The notes under the pieces were generated by a model that saw nothing but the letters and a program-made list of their open reading frames with translations, was not told the origin of the DNA and ran no database searches. Below, piece by piece: positions 22,955 to 33,828 of a stretch of 64,000 nucleotides of DNA (position 1 is the stretch's first letter; every line of letters starts with the position of its first letter). Location of the stretch: contig JBAMJV010009725.1 of the NCBI GenBank assembly GCA_037951105.1, positions 1-64,000 of the forward strand. Reading direction: 5' to 3'. This DNA is from Echinarachnius parma. Lineage: Eukaryota > Echinodermata > Echinoidea > Clypeasteroida > Echinarachniidae. The translations under genes were made by a program, and so were the position numbers.

Positions 22955-25900
22955 TGCCCCACTATAATTAGTAGGGGAGGAATAGGGGGTCCCATGCACC
23001 CAAAATATATATTTTTTTAACTTACATTTTTGTAATCCTGAATGTGTCTAGTTAAAGAATTTTGATGTTACCAAGACCAAATCGTGTCCCATGGGTGTGT
23101 TTGGCGGCCATCTTGGACACCATGTTGGAGTTCAATGGAAAAAAGTGTAACTAACTTAAAATGTTGAATAATGGTCCATAACAAGAGAATTGAACATGTA
23201 TTTAGGGATAGTTGGCAACGAGGGATTATTTTTAAATAATATTACTATATTTAAACCAATCTGAATACGTAATTTAGCGACGATCGTGGTGGCCATCTTG
23301 AATTTTGACCAAAAAAGACGATTTTCTAATATATCTCTTGGAATATATATAATAAAAAGACTAGTAGACATGATTGTTCATGAAATGCATCATGGAATAT
23401 TTGATCAATATGTTCTTGTTCATAATTCAATCATATACATTCAAACAGGGGGTCTTGGCCGCCATTTTGTGCCACTCTTGGCCACCATGTTGGATTTCAT
23501 TGAAATACGTGTAAATGGCTTATGTTAGAAGTAGGGTCATACAAAGACAAATTAACACATTTTTATATGGGTGAAATGGCAACGAGGGATTAGTTAAAGT
23601 ATAATTATAATTATTCAATCAATTTGAATGCATAATTCGGCAGCCATCTTGGATTTTGGTGAAAAAAACATATTTGTATACATCTTTTGGGATTAAATGA
23701 AATAAACAGAAAGTACAAAATAAATTAACTTGCTTTTTGATAATTTCGCAACTAGGGATGATTACAAAATATAATTTCTGTTATTTGTATGCCTGCCATC
23801 TTGGCAGCCATCTTGGATTTTAATGAAAAAAGATATATGTACGGTGAATAAATTATCTTTCTAAATAAGTACCGTAAATTCAAGTCAAACAATCACATTT
23901 TCTGTATGATAGTTTATTGATGTATGATCTCAGAATATACAACCCCACATACGGGTTTTGGTAGGCACTTTGGCGGCCATCTTTGACTTAACTGATCTCC
24001 AATCATCTGCTTAAGCAGAGCATTAGCAGATTTTTGCCGTGCCTTGAAATACATCGGACATGTGAATTGGCTGAAGGTGGGCTGAGTGAAGTCAGATCCC
24101 TCTGGAAAGTTGGAACCGACCATAAATGTACACTGGACCAAGAGCCCAGAGTGTATCCACTTTCAGTTAAAGCTTTACCTTCAGCGAACGTACCATACTT
24201 CTCTTGTACGAAGGAGGTGTCCAATAATGGTTGGTGGAATCACAGATAGGTTTCACCACCTGTAGCATGATTCCACCTGTGCTGTTTACTTCATTTTGAT
24301 TCATGCAAGTTTGTCATTATGTCGCTATTTGTAATTTGTCATTATTTTATCCTCATGAATAATGACTTCCAGGGAGTCATATAATCTATGCCAGGATTCA
24401 AAACTTACATGTACGTCTAACCCCTGTATCACAAATACATACGCACTGACCCGCACGAATCCAACAAGGTGTGCAAGAGCCTGGGATAATTGTGTAGATG
24501 ACACTCCTAAGCCACCTCAGCAAGAGAAGAAAAATTGAATCCACAAGGTCGCTGATGTAATACCTTATAAACGCGTAAGGTGAGGACATGTTCGCATCTG
24601 TTTGAATGTTAATGATTGCACATTACTGATCAGCGACCATGATGCAGAAACACCTCTAGTATCATGGGACCGTACCGGACTGGCAGTCCATCACAACACT
24701 GTCACACCAATGGCCTTAACCATGTTCATGTACAATCCATTGTAAAAAGATGTCTAAAAAGCACATGTCATGAAACATCACATGATTTCTAACTCCTAGC
24801 CCTGCCTATCAATGTAGAGGGTCTAAATGACAATGACTCATTGATACTGACGCGAGACTCAAAAGAGGAGCACAGGCTGAAACCTACACAAAAATTACAA
24901 AAAGTACACACTCATAACCCTAGAATCAAGTTAGAAGAAGACACTGCGAAGCCATCTGTGAATAAGATCCTGATTCTACATTGGCCATGTTGGCGGTTAT
25001 CGTGAGACAGACCGGTCGACTTATCATGCTGGCAGTGGCCATGAGTGACCAAGACTATACCGCTGTTCTACACGAGCCCTCTTTTCAATCAAATGGTTTT
25101 GCAATGGCCACAAGGTTTTACAATGGCCACAAGGTTTTACAATGGCCACAAGGATGCATTAATATGAAATCAGGTTCAATGAGACCTGAGTTACAGATGT
25201 TGAACTAAAAGACCACCATTAGTATTGATTCGGAACATGAAACATACACAAAAACAAGGGAAAACATGCCAGAAATCTAGATCAAATTCCAATCTATCGT
25301 GACCCTAGCTGCACTCTACATCGGAAAACGGAACTTGGGTTGTTACGTTCCATCATGGTTCCGTCCTGGGACCTATCCTATTCACCATTCAAACTTAACC
25401 TAGGGACAGTGCAAAGCATCACGACGTGAGTTATCATCTCTACGCAGATGATTCTCCACTCTAAGTTGCCTTCAAGCCATGGCGTTTCAGACATTGCTGC
25501 ATGCCAGAAGATCTAGGAATGTTTGACTGAGATGCATATGTGGATGGACAGTGATTTCCTGTAACTGAACCATAATAAAACATACATTCAACTTTCCTAG
25601 AATACATTCAAGACATGTTGATTGAAGAACATTAGATAACTGTCAGTCTTCCGCCCCTTGCATGTGATCCCTTGTAGTTGTGTTTCATGTGCCGAATCAA
25701 TCATAGTTGGAGTCTTTTGGTTCAACATCTGTCACTGAGGTCTCACTGAACCTGATCTCATCTTAATGCATCCAATTCTAGACCATTTGCTTGAAGAGAG
25801 CTAGGCTTGTCCAAAAGATCGTTAATCTTGGTCACTCGATCATGGCCACTGTCAGCATGATCAGTCGACCAATTCGTCTTACACCTCTCATCTTGAAGGG

Positions 25901-27740
25901 TCGTTCCAATGGTCTGATAGGTCACAATAACCGCCCACGTAAAAGCAGGATCATGTTCCCAGATGGCTCCGCAGTGATTTCTTCCAACTTTATTCCAGGG
26001 ATAGGAGTGTGTTCTTTTTGTCACATTTGTGTAGGTTTCAGCCTTGAATATTCCCAGACGGTGATGCCATCATGGATGTACTCGCCTTTGGGGTCTCTCG
26101 ACAGTGAATTGTTAGTGGCTTGGACGATGAAAATCACTAAAGATGCTATGTTCTGCCTACAGAAATAGCATTACACCAATGAGCCATTGTTCTTAGACCC
26201 TCTCAATTGATAGGCATATCTAAGAGTTAGAAATCATGCGATATGTTTCATGTGATTTTCGGACATCCTTATGAAATGGATTGCTAAGACCATTCATGTG
26301 ACAGGTGCGGTCAGGTTGTGAAGTCATTGACCAACCAATACGTTCCCATGATACTAGATGCGTTTCTGCATCTTGGTCGCTGATCATGCAATCGTTGACA
26401 TCCAAACAGCTGCCAACTGGTTCTCACCAGTCCTCACGCGTCTATCAGCTATTGGACACCTCATTTGTACAAGAGAAGTATATGGCACTTTCGCTGAAGG
26501 TAAAGCTTTAGCTGAAGGGGGATACACTCTCGGCTCTTGGCCCAGTACATATTTACGGTCGGTTCCAAATTTCAAGAGGGATCTGACTTCACTCAGTCCA
26601 CCTTCAGCATGTTCATGCAATTCACATGTCTGATGTATTTCAAGGCATGGAAAAAGTCTGCCATGCTCTGCTAAAGCAGATGATTGGAGATCGGTTAAAT
26701 CAAAGATGGCCACCAAGGTGGCTACCAAATCCCAAATTGGGGGTTTTATAATTCTGACATCATGTTTCAATGCTATATCTATCAATAACTATCATACAAA
26801 AAATGTGATAATTGGACGTGAATTCACGGTACTTATTTAGAAAGATAATTTATGTACAATATACAATGTTTAAAATTAAAATCCAAGATGCCTGCCAAGA
26901 TGGCAGGCATACAAATAACTTAAATTATATTTTTTTATCATCCCTAGTTGCGAAATTATCAAAAAGCATGTTAATTTGTTTTATATTTTCTGTTTATTTC
27001 ATTTAATCCCAAAAGATGTATAAAAAAAAGTTTTTTCACCAAAATCCAAGATGGCTGCCGAATTATGCATTCATATTAATTGAATCATTATAATTATACT
27101 TTAACTAATCCCTCGTTGCCATTTCAACCATATAAATAAGAGTTAATTTGTCTATGTATGACCCTATTTCAAACATGAGCAATTTACACGTATTTCAATT
27201 AAATCCAACATGGTGGCCAAGAGTGGCATAAAATGGCGGCCAAGACCCCCTGTTTGAATTTATATGATTGAATTATGAACTAGAACATATTGATCAAATA
27301 TTCCATGATGCATTTCATGAACAATCATGTCTATTAGTCTTTTTATTAGATATATTCCAAGTGATATATTAGAAAATCGTCCTTTTTTGTCAAAAATTCA
27401 AGATGGCCACCACGATCGTCGCTAAATTACGTATTCAAATTGGTTTAATTATTGTAATATTATTTTAAAATAATCCCTCGTTGCCAATTATCTTTAAATA
27501 CATGTTCAATTTTCTTTTTATAGACCGTTATTCAACATTTAAGATAGTTACACTTTTTTCCATTGAACTCCAACATGGTGTCCAAGATGGCGGCCAAACA
27601 CACCCATGGGACACGATTTGGTCTTGGTAACATCAAAATTCTTTAACTAGACACATTCAGGTTTACAAAAATGTAAGTTAAAAAAATATATCTTTTGGGT
27701 GCATGGGAACCCCCCATTCCGACTAGACTAAATGGGGAAG
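22955..27740. mobile_element. Giant foldback: ~2.2-kb inverted arms around an RT-bearing centre
   Basis: Left arm 22,955-25,270, right arm 25,660-27,740. Pairing examples: caccatgttggagttcaatgg (23,119) with ccattgaactccaacatggtg (27,560); tgaaaaaagatatatgtacgg region with its inverse near 26,830; atgatttctaactcctag (24,783) with gagttagaaatcatgcg (26,223); ctgatcatgctgacagtgg-type matches at 25,025 / 25,850. The arms carry many gccatcttggattttg blocks. The ~390-bp centre holds a reverse-transcriptase scrap. It occupies nearly half of intron 6. Confidence 0.8.
25320..25480 (+). pseudogene. Reverse-transcriptase fragment in the foldback centre
   Basis: Translates as HHGSVLGPILFTIQT (at about 25,349) and, after a short gap, YHLYADDSPL (at about 25,435): the GxxLGP and catalytic YADD motifs of non-LTR reverse transcriptases, in the correct order. 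It is broken by stops and far too short to act. It may be the remnant of the element from which the palindrome grew. Confidence 0.7.
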
Positions 27741-28020
27741 GAAACCTATCCTTTTAACTTATATAGTGGATGTGATGAGATCATAGCATATATATATCGT
27801 AACCCGCTGTTGTGTTCTCCACCTTACACGTCATTTCCCCGCGAGAAGTTGAAGGATCTCATGTGTGGGCATTGAAAGGAGACGGCAGTGGTCCATAACA
27901 TATGTATTAGTTTCGTTATTGGGAATAATCAAGAGGAAATAAGTGATTCGTAATGACAGGAGTTATGCTCTTATCACATCCATCCAGTAAGTCAAAAGGC
28001 TAAGATTTCCTTCCCATTTT
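27733..28020. repeat. Diverged inverted repeat next to CCP5
   Basis: aaatggggaaggaaacctat ... tagtggatgtgatgagatca (27,731-27,792) pairs with gctcttatcacatccatcca ... gatttccttcccatttt (27,967-28,019). The right arm ends about 25 bp from the CCP5 donor on the minus strand. Confidence 0.65.
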
Positions 28021-28043
28021 AATTGTGTATATGTATATCTTGC

Positions 28044-28214
28044 CTTCTATTTCTTCACACTGAACGACAGGGCTCCACTCTCCGCCATCGCACGTAGTCT
28101 GTTTAGCGGGGGATCCATCGTCTAGCTTGTAATCACGATTGCAAGAGAACGTGACGATATCAGCATAACTATAGCTGCCAGTACCATTGGTGTTCGCTGG
28201 GGCACTACAGCTTT
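28044..28214 (-). CDS. Exon 6: CCP/sushi module 5
   Basis: 57 codons, phase 1-1. Acceptor is ttttgcag|AAAGC. The donor is GAAG|GCAAGA: a GC donor, since no GT donor keeps both phase and frame at this point. Cysteines are in ESCSAPANTNG, FSCNRDYKLDDG, TTCDGGE and VQC, with Trp in GEWSPVV: a complete short-type sushi module. There is one potential N-glycosylation site (NGT). This is the last CCP before the avidin exons, about 10 kb downstream across an intron occupied by a 4.8-kb foldback. Confidence 0.85.
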
Positions 28215-28309
28215 CTGCAAAACACATCGGAATGTCATCATATGATTGATATGCCTTTGGAAATGGTGCATTATAAAATAAACGGTTCCATTACACAACA
28301 TGAACGAAA

Positions 28310-29110
28310 TATTCAGCATAAAAGTGATCAATTAACTTCATTTTTTTTCCAAATGTACATTGTATTTGAAATTTCATGTCAATCATAGAGAAATACGATG
28401 GTATGACCATTCTGAATGATGTATGGACTATTTGATTGATAAAGAAAATTGTTTACTAGTGGAAAAAAATCAGAATTGATGCCAGATTTAATCACCTACC
28501 GCCCACTGCTTTTGACTGCACTCGGAAGACGTTCCGGAGCGCTTTTACACTCAATCATAAATATCTCCATAATTATATTAAGGAGACATTTGAAGAACAA
28601 ACATTTCATTCTACAATCCCCATTTTTCAAGCAACAATATACTATAGAAGTGTAAAAGCCCCAAGTGATTTAGGTGAGTTAATGGATCACTTTTGAAATT
28701 GAAATTAAAAAAGGTTAATGACAATTATTTTACAAAGATAATACATACTTTAACTAATTTAACTTATAGACGAGGAACTCCGTACGTTGACAATTAAATA
28801 TTCAACATAACATACATGGTACAAAAGGTTCAGCATTAAAGTGATCCATTAACTTAATTCTTTTTTTCAAATGTACATTGTATTTGAAACTTCATGTCAA
28901 TCATAGAGAAATACTATGGTATGACCATTTTGAATGATGTATGGACAATTTGATTGATAAAGAAAATTGTTAACCTAGTGAAAACAAAAATCAAAATTGA
29001 TGCCAGATTAATAATCACCTACTGCCCACTGCTTTTGACTGCACTCGGACATGTCGGACGGCGTTCCGGAGCGCGTTTACAATCAATCATAAATATCTCC
29101 ATAATTATAT
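28310..29110. repeat. Direct duplication of a ~270-bp unit in intron 5
   Basis: The block caaatgtacattgtatttga ... cataaatatctccataatta occurs at 28,350-28,578 and 28,867-29,110. It begins with a tgatccattaactt motif also seen at 54,591, so it is probably another dispersed MITE. Confidence 0.75.
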
Positions 29111-29119
29111 ACATTTTTA

Positions 29120-29345
29120 CTGTTTTATAGTGTACACTTCATTCCGGGGAGGAGCCTTCGACAGGTCAATGGCCTTTCTTCATCCCTCCACACTGTGATT
29201 GAACTTCCTGTATTGCCTCTTGTGCTATATTCGATATATTTTACGTGTTGTATTATTGCTATACATTGTTTTACCATGTAAACTTTATATTTGTATGTTT
29301 TATTCAAGTTGTGGAAATAAAATTAATTTGAATTATTACACACAA
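29120..29345 (+). mobile_element. Truncated non-LTR 3' end
   Basis: Short stretch with a poly-T/TG-rich UTR (gtgttgtattattgctatac, gttttattcaagttgtgg) ending aaataaaattaatttgaatt, as at CR1-type 3' tails. The rest of intron 5 to 30,004 has nothing recognisable. Confidence 0.4.
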
Positions 29346-30004
29346 TCAATCATAAATTTATATGAGTTATATTATGAGTTGAGTAAATACTCCGTTCTCT
29401 TTAACTACCGTCCTAAAAACGAAAGCTCGCTATAAACGTTGGACCGAGTGCGCCAATTCACGGCAATAAAATAAGTGACGACATACACGTATATGTAAAC
29501 TGCTGGTTTCATAAGCGTGTGATATTACGATTCAAAATTGTACAAAGATATATATAAATATACATGTACCATTATGACATAGCAGCGATTTGAAATAATG
29601 TTTATTATAAATGTTATATTAACTTTACAACAACGCCAACTTAAAGTCGATCCCATTCAATGATCATTTTTAAAGAGAATTGCTAATATAAATATACCTT
29701 ACTGTGATAATTAAAGAAAAAATCAACGACGTTTTTGTTGTCTAAGATAATGAAAGCTCAACTGTGAAAATATACCATGTTAACATAATCATTAAAACCT
29801 TTGAATTAAACCACATGATTTAAAATATATTATCACATATCAAATACAAAACTAATGAGAAGCTACATTTAGTAATTTATATTTTTGTAATGGTTGCTAT
29901 GTGCACCAGTTTTAGCCTCTTTGAAACACAACCACCTCGGCGGATCGAGGGCTTTTTCTAACGTGCGTAAATAAATAAAATAAAACAAACAAGGAATATA
30001 TTAC

Positions 30005-30196
30005 CTAAACATGTCGATAGGTTTGAAGGTCTCCATCTCCCGTCCTCCCCACATGTGGCGGTTTCTGGTCCTTCGATAGTGTCCCCCTCAACACTGCATG
30101 TGAAATCGATATTCTCATATCTGTCGTATGTAGACTTATCTGGTGTGATTATTACATCTGGGTCTGTGACGTTGGGCCTGGAACACTGGGCCGCAG
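30005..30196 (-). CDS. Exon 5: CCP/sushi module 4
   Basis: 64 codons, phase 1-1, acceptor tttccag|CTGCG, donor GTTTAG|GTAATA. Four cysteines (AQCSRPN, FTCSVEG, ATCGEDG, STC) and Trp in GRWRPSN define a full sushi module. Potential N-glycosylation sites are NVT and NLS. It is the sister of module 2. Modules 2+3 and 4+5 look like a duplicated long/short pair, since modules 3 and 5 are also sisters with the same GC donor. Confidence 0.87.
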
Positions 30197-30386
30197 CTGG
30201 AAAGATGAAAAAGTAAAAACAATTATGAACACTGACAGTATACCCATATGCATATACTGTATATATACGTTTAATGCGTACATGGTATTGTCTGGAGTGA
30301 TGGAATTAATGACCCAAATACGTGATATTTGATATTTAAAACAAGAACTGAAAGTGGTTAACTTGATAGAGTTGGAGACACAAATA

Positions 30387-30480
30387 AAGGGATAGTTGAG
30401 TTTTGGTAAAGAGAGTACAGTTTCGACGTTTCGAATAGGTTGACTATCCGTCGTCGGATAGTCAACCTATTAGAAACGTC
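30387..30480. repeat. MITE end joined to a short hairpin
   Basis: aaagggatagttgagttttgg is the TIR of the TTAA MITE family. It runs into a 28-bp-arm hairpin: cgaataggttgactatccg / cggatagtcaacctattaga around CGTCGT. Confidence 0.7.
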
Positions 30481-30504
30481 GAGTCCCTCCTACCATCCAC
30501 CCTC

Positions 30505-30912
30505 TCCTCGCAATACCGACAGTCCTTTCTAGGACTATCAACAGTCCTTTCTAGGACTACCAACTGTCCTTTTTAGGACTCTCCTAGAAAGAATACCAAC
30601 AGTCCTTTTCAGGACTATCCCAACAGTCCTTTTCAGGACTATCCAACAGTCCTTTCTAGGACTAACAACAGTCCTTTCTAGGACTACCAATTGTCCTTTT
30701 TAGGACTCTCCTAGAAAGAATACCAACAGTCTTTTTCAGGACTATCCCAACAGTCCTTTATAGGACTACCAACAGTCCTTTCTAGGACTATCAACAGTCC
30801 TTTCTAGGACTACCAACAGTTCTTTTTAGAACTCTCCTAGAAAGAATACCAACAGTTCTTTTCAGAACTACACCAACAGTCCTTTCTAGGACTACCATAG
30901 TCCTTTTCAGGG
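30505..30912. repeat. Minisatellite of ~20-22-bp self-complementary units
   Basis: About 18 units of the form caacagtcctttctaggact followed by a few variable bases. Each core AGTCCTTTCTAGGACT is an imperfect palindrome. A higher-order block (AATACCAACAGTCC ... CTCCTAGAAAG) recurs three times. It lies in intron 4 between CCP3 and CCP4. Confidence 0.92.
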
Positions 30913-31220
30913 CTTACCAATCCACCCATCTCACATGGTGTACCCGTAAACCACACGTATTATATACACCACCATGGAAACCGATACTTACAAGCAACAT
31001 TTATACTAATCTTATCGCGCTCAATATCTTCATTAACTTTATTTAATTACGTAGTACGTATATGAGCATATTTAAATTAATAGAAAGTTGATACATATTA
31101 AACATACTCAAAAATATGAATTTAAGAAATTGGAGCGTAAATCGCATTAGCGTATAATTATCAACATTTAAGACAAACGTATTAAACTATAATCAAATTT
31201 AAGAATACCCGTGTATAGCT

Positions 31221-31391
31221 TGTCACGTCCCAGACACAGTATCCTCGACAGTCCAAAACACATCCCCAAACCGCACCAAAGTCAAAGCAAAGATACGAAA
31301 ACGGGAGGCCAATGTGAGTTAACGAAAGTCTACGACGCGAACTTTTTATTCTCCACTTAGTATCGATCAAGGCGCACGCAGGCGCGTCACA
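31221..31391 (-). mobile_element. Ty3/gypsy-type 3' LTR with polypurine tract
   Basis: On the minus strand AAGGGAGGAGG (a polypurine tract, 31,402-31,392) is followed by TGTGACGCGCCTGCG, and the block ends GGGACGTGACA at 31,221: a 171-bp TG...CA LTR with an AATAAA-like box inside (gagaataaaaag). No 5' LTR partner in the window. Confidence 0.65.
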
Positions 31392-31589
31392 CCTCCTCCC
31401 TTAAGAAGGAAGTTATAAAATAACTTTCTTTTCAAAATGCATAGGCATGATGATTTTTCATGCTGGTAAATGCATAGATTACTTAAAACATGGAGAATAT
31501 TAACATCATTATCGTATTGATATACATGTGGTATATAAAGAATTAAACAACGATTATAAAGCATGTCTTTGCTATATGTTCCTTCACAG

Positions 31590-31738
31590 TTTTGTCTTCA
31601 ATCGTCCTGAAGCAGCACACCACCGGCACCGATGTCGCCAGCGTCCACCACCAGGATGGACGATGGAAGTGATGGCGCTGACAGGACTGGAGCAGTAGCA
31701 AGGGTAGCCTTCAGCCGTTCAAACGCTACCTGACATTT
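31590..31738 (-). pseudogene. gypsy-type RT/RNase H connection fragment
   Basis: The minus strand translates as VAFERLKATLATAPVLSAP, then ILVVDAGDIGAGGVLLQDD and a stop: the conserved 'F..LK..L...PVL......L..DAS..G.G.VL.Q' block at the start of Ty3/gypsy RNase H. It lies 5' of the LTR above on the same strand, with the rest deleted. It starts about 35 bp past the GC donor of the broken CCP3 exon. Confidence 0.75.
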
Positions 31739-31771
31739 TGTTTGTATTAATTATTAATCTGTAGGACTTGC

Positions 31772-31932
31772 CTTCTCTCTCGATACATTGAATCGCAGGG
31801 TCCCATTCTCCATCAACACACCGAGTAGGGCTTTCGCCGACTAAGGCGAATCCACTATCACAAGCGAACGTTAAGACATCTTCATGGCCGTACCGTCCAG
31901 TATCATTGCTGTTGGCGGGGGAATGCAGCTTC
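31772..31932 (-). pseudogene. Exon 4: CCP/sushi module 3 with a 1-nt frameshift
   Basis: The acceptor tttgtag|GAAGC and a GC donor GAAG|GCAAGT bound a 161-nt exon. The paralogous exon at 28.2 kb is 171 nt, and any symmetric phase-1 exon must be a multiple of three. Past the CCCCC run the exon reads as a good sushi tail (FACDSGFALVGE, TRCVDGEWDPAIQC), but the first cysteine (GSC) is in another frame. Alignment with the 28.2-kb exon places a one-base deletion in the C run. Either the module is dead and skipped, which keeps frame, or the base is missing from the assembly. A gypsy-like fragment starts 40 bp beyond the donor. Confidence 0.75.
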
Positions 31933-32292
31933 CTACAAAGTATATATATATATATATATATTCAAATATAATACATCGGTGATCATGGTGATGGGATCTA
32001 TATGCTTGATGGCATTGTCATCGGAAAATACAATGGTATCATTGACAGGAGTACTGTCCAAACGTAAGTATAAAACTAGACTTCCTCTGGCCAGATTGGT
32101 TTGTTACACAACATAATCATTTGTCACGTGATATTTTATTTTATTTTTTTTGTGTATTGCTTGACATAAACAAATATATTTTTTATAATAAAATTTTCAG
32201 TTAGGTAAACATTATATACCGTACATGATTGTGAATTGCAAACATCCAGTTGTCATGGTAGTGGACCGGCCAAAACAAAAGAAAGGGCAACT

Positions 32293-33828
32293 AGTCCAGT
32301 CAATCTAGCATATATAAGGGGGTAACCTCGGCAAAATTGCTAACACGGGATTTTTTTTCGGAATTCTGTTCAGGAAACTCCCCTTAACAACCAAAAAAAA
32401 GTCCTAAGAAATCGAAGTTGCGGAAAGTGGTTTAAAGGGCATTATAAAGATAATTAGCAAATTTGCATAATTGTGAAACAAGGTCAGGGGTCATTTTCTA
32501 TCTAGGAATAGTACACTAGTAATTAAAACAAATATTCTAAGGTATTTTGGGGCAAGGAATCTATTTCCGGTGCTCGTTTGCGAGTGCCATATGGGCAAAA
32601 CCCTGAAATCCAAGATGGCTGCTTCCTAATTTGCATATTTATGATTATTATTGGGTTTTAGTGGCTACAGCCTCTAATAAGCAATACTTATAGGGTTTTT
32701 TCTTTAATCATGTTCTAAATGTATATCAAAGATACTTCAGCTTGATTGCCGCATTGGCAACCTCTAGCAATGCATATAATTCGTATAATTTTATACCTAA
32801 TTTGCATATTCCCCCAAATTTAGTTTATTGGGAACCCGGAAAGTCAAAATGACAAGAAATACCACTTTTCCAAGGTTTTGGGGGGCATGAAGTCCATTTA
32901 TGATACCTAATTCGACGTATCACCTTGGCAACCCACATAAATCCAAGATGGCCGTCTTTGGCATTTTAAAGGAGATAATGCTATTTGCCACTTTAACGGC
33001 ATTTTTTTTGGAGAGCATAATTTGTTTACTGTTAGCAACCAGCTACAGTGAAATTTAAGTATTCCAATTGCTAATTCCAATAATTGCGAGTCCAAAAATT
33101 GAAATATTGTTCTAATATAACCGAATGAAGTTGTGTATCATTACATGTGATATTTGTGGAGCAGCCATCTTGGATTTAAGAAGGTTGCCATGGTGCTATA
33201 TGGAAATAAGTATAAAAAATGGACTTGTTGCCCCCCAAAACCTTGGAAAAGTGGTATAACTTGTCATTTTTACTTTCCGGGTTCCCAATATAATCAATTT
33301 GGGGGAATATGCAAATTAGGTAAATAACCCAATAATGCAAATTATATGCATTGATAGAGGTTGCAAAGGTGGCAACTAATCTGAAATAGCTTCACTAAAT
33401 ATTTAGAACATGAATGAAACATAATAATCTGGAATTATTGCTTATTACAGGCTATAACCACTGCAAACCACTAATATTCATAAATATGCAATTTAGGGGC
33501 AGCCATCTTGGTTTTTAGGGAGTTGCCTATACGACACATGCAAATGAGCACCGTTAATGGATTCCTTGGCCTAAATTACCCTAGCATAATTGTTTTTATC
33601 AATATTGTACTATTCCTAGATAGAAAATGACCCCAGAACACATTTCAGAAATATGCAAATTAGCTAATTATCTTTATAATGCAAATTAAACCACTTTCCG
33701 CAACTTCGATTTCTTAGGACTTTTTTGTTGTTGTTAAGGGGAGTTTCCTGAACAGAATTCCGAAAAAAAATCCCATGTTGCAATTTTGCCGAGGTCAAGA
33801 CCCTATATTGACTGGACTAAACATGGAC
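32293..33828. mobile_element. Foldback element with ~670-bp arms
   Basis: Left arm 32,293-32,960, right arm 33,158-33,828. Pairings: agtccagtcaat (32,293) with attgactggact; tcggaattctgttcaggaaa (32,359) with tttcctgaacagaattccga (33,744); ttccaaggttttggggggca (32,868) with tgccccccaaaaccttggaa (33,230). No coding sequence seen. Located in intron 3. Confidence 0.85.

Noticed and set aside
25758-26785. Minus-strand frames of 61-133 codons as host genes
   Set aside because: They lie in the arms of the large inverted repeat and have diverged inverse copies; treated as repeat content, though an unknown decayed coding element is possible.
30505-30912. Repeat array resembling CRISPR
   Set aside because: Spacers are 2-6 bp and the repeat is a minisatellite in an intron.
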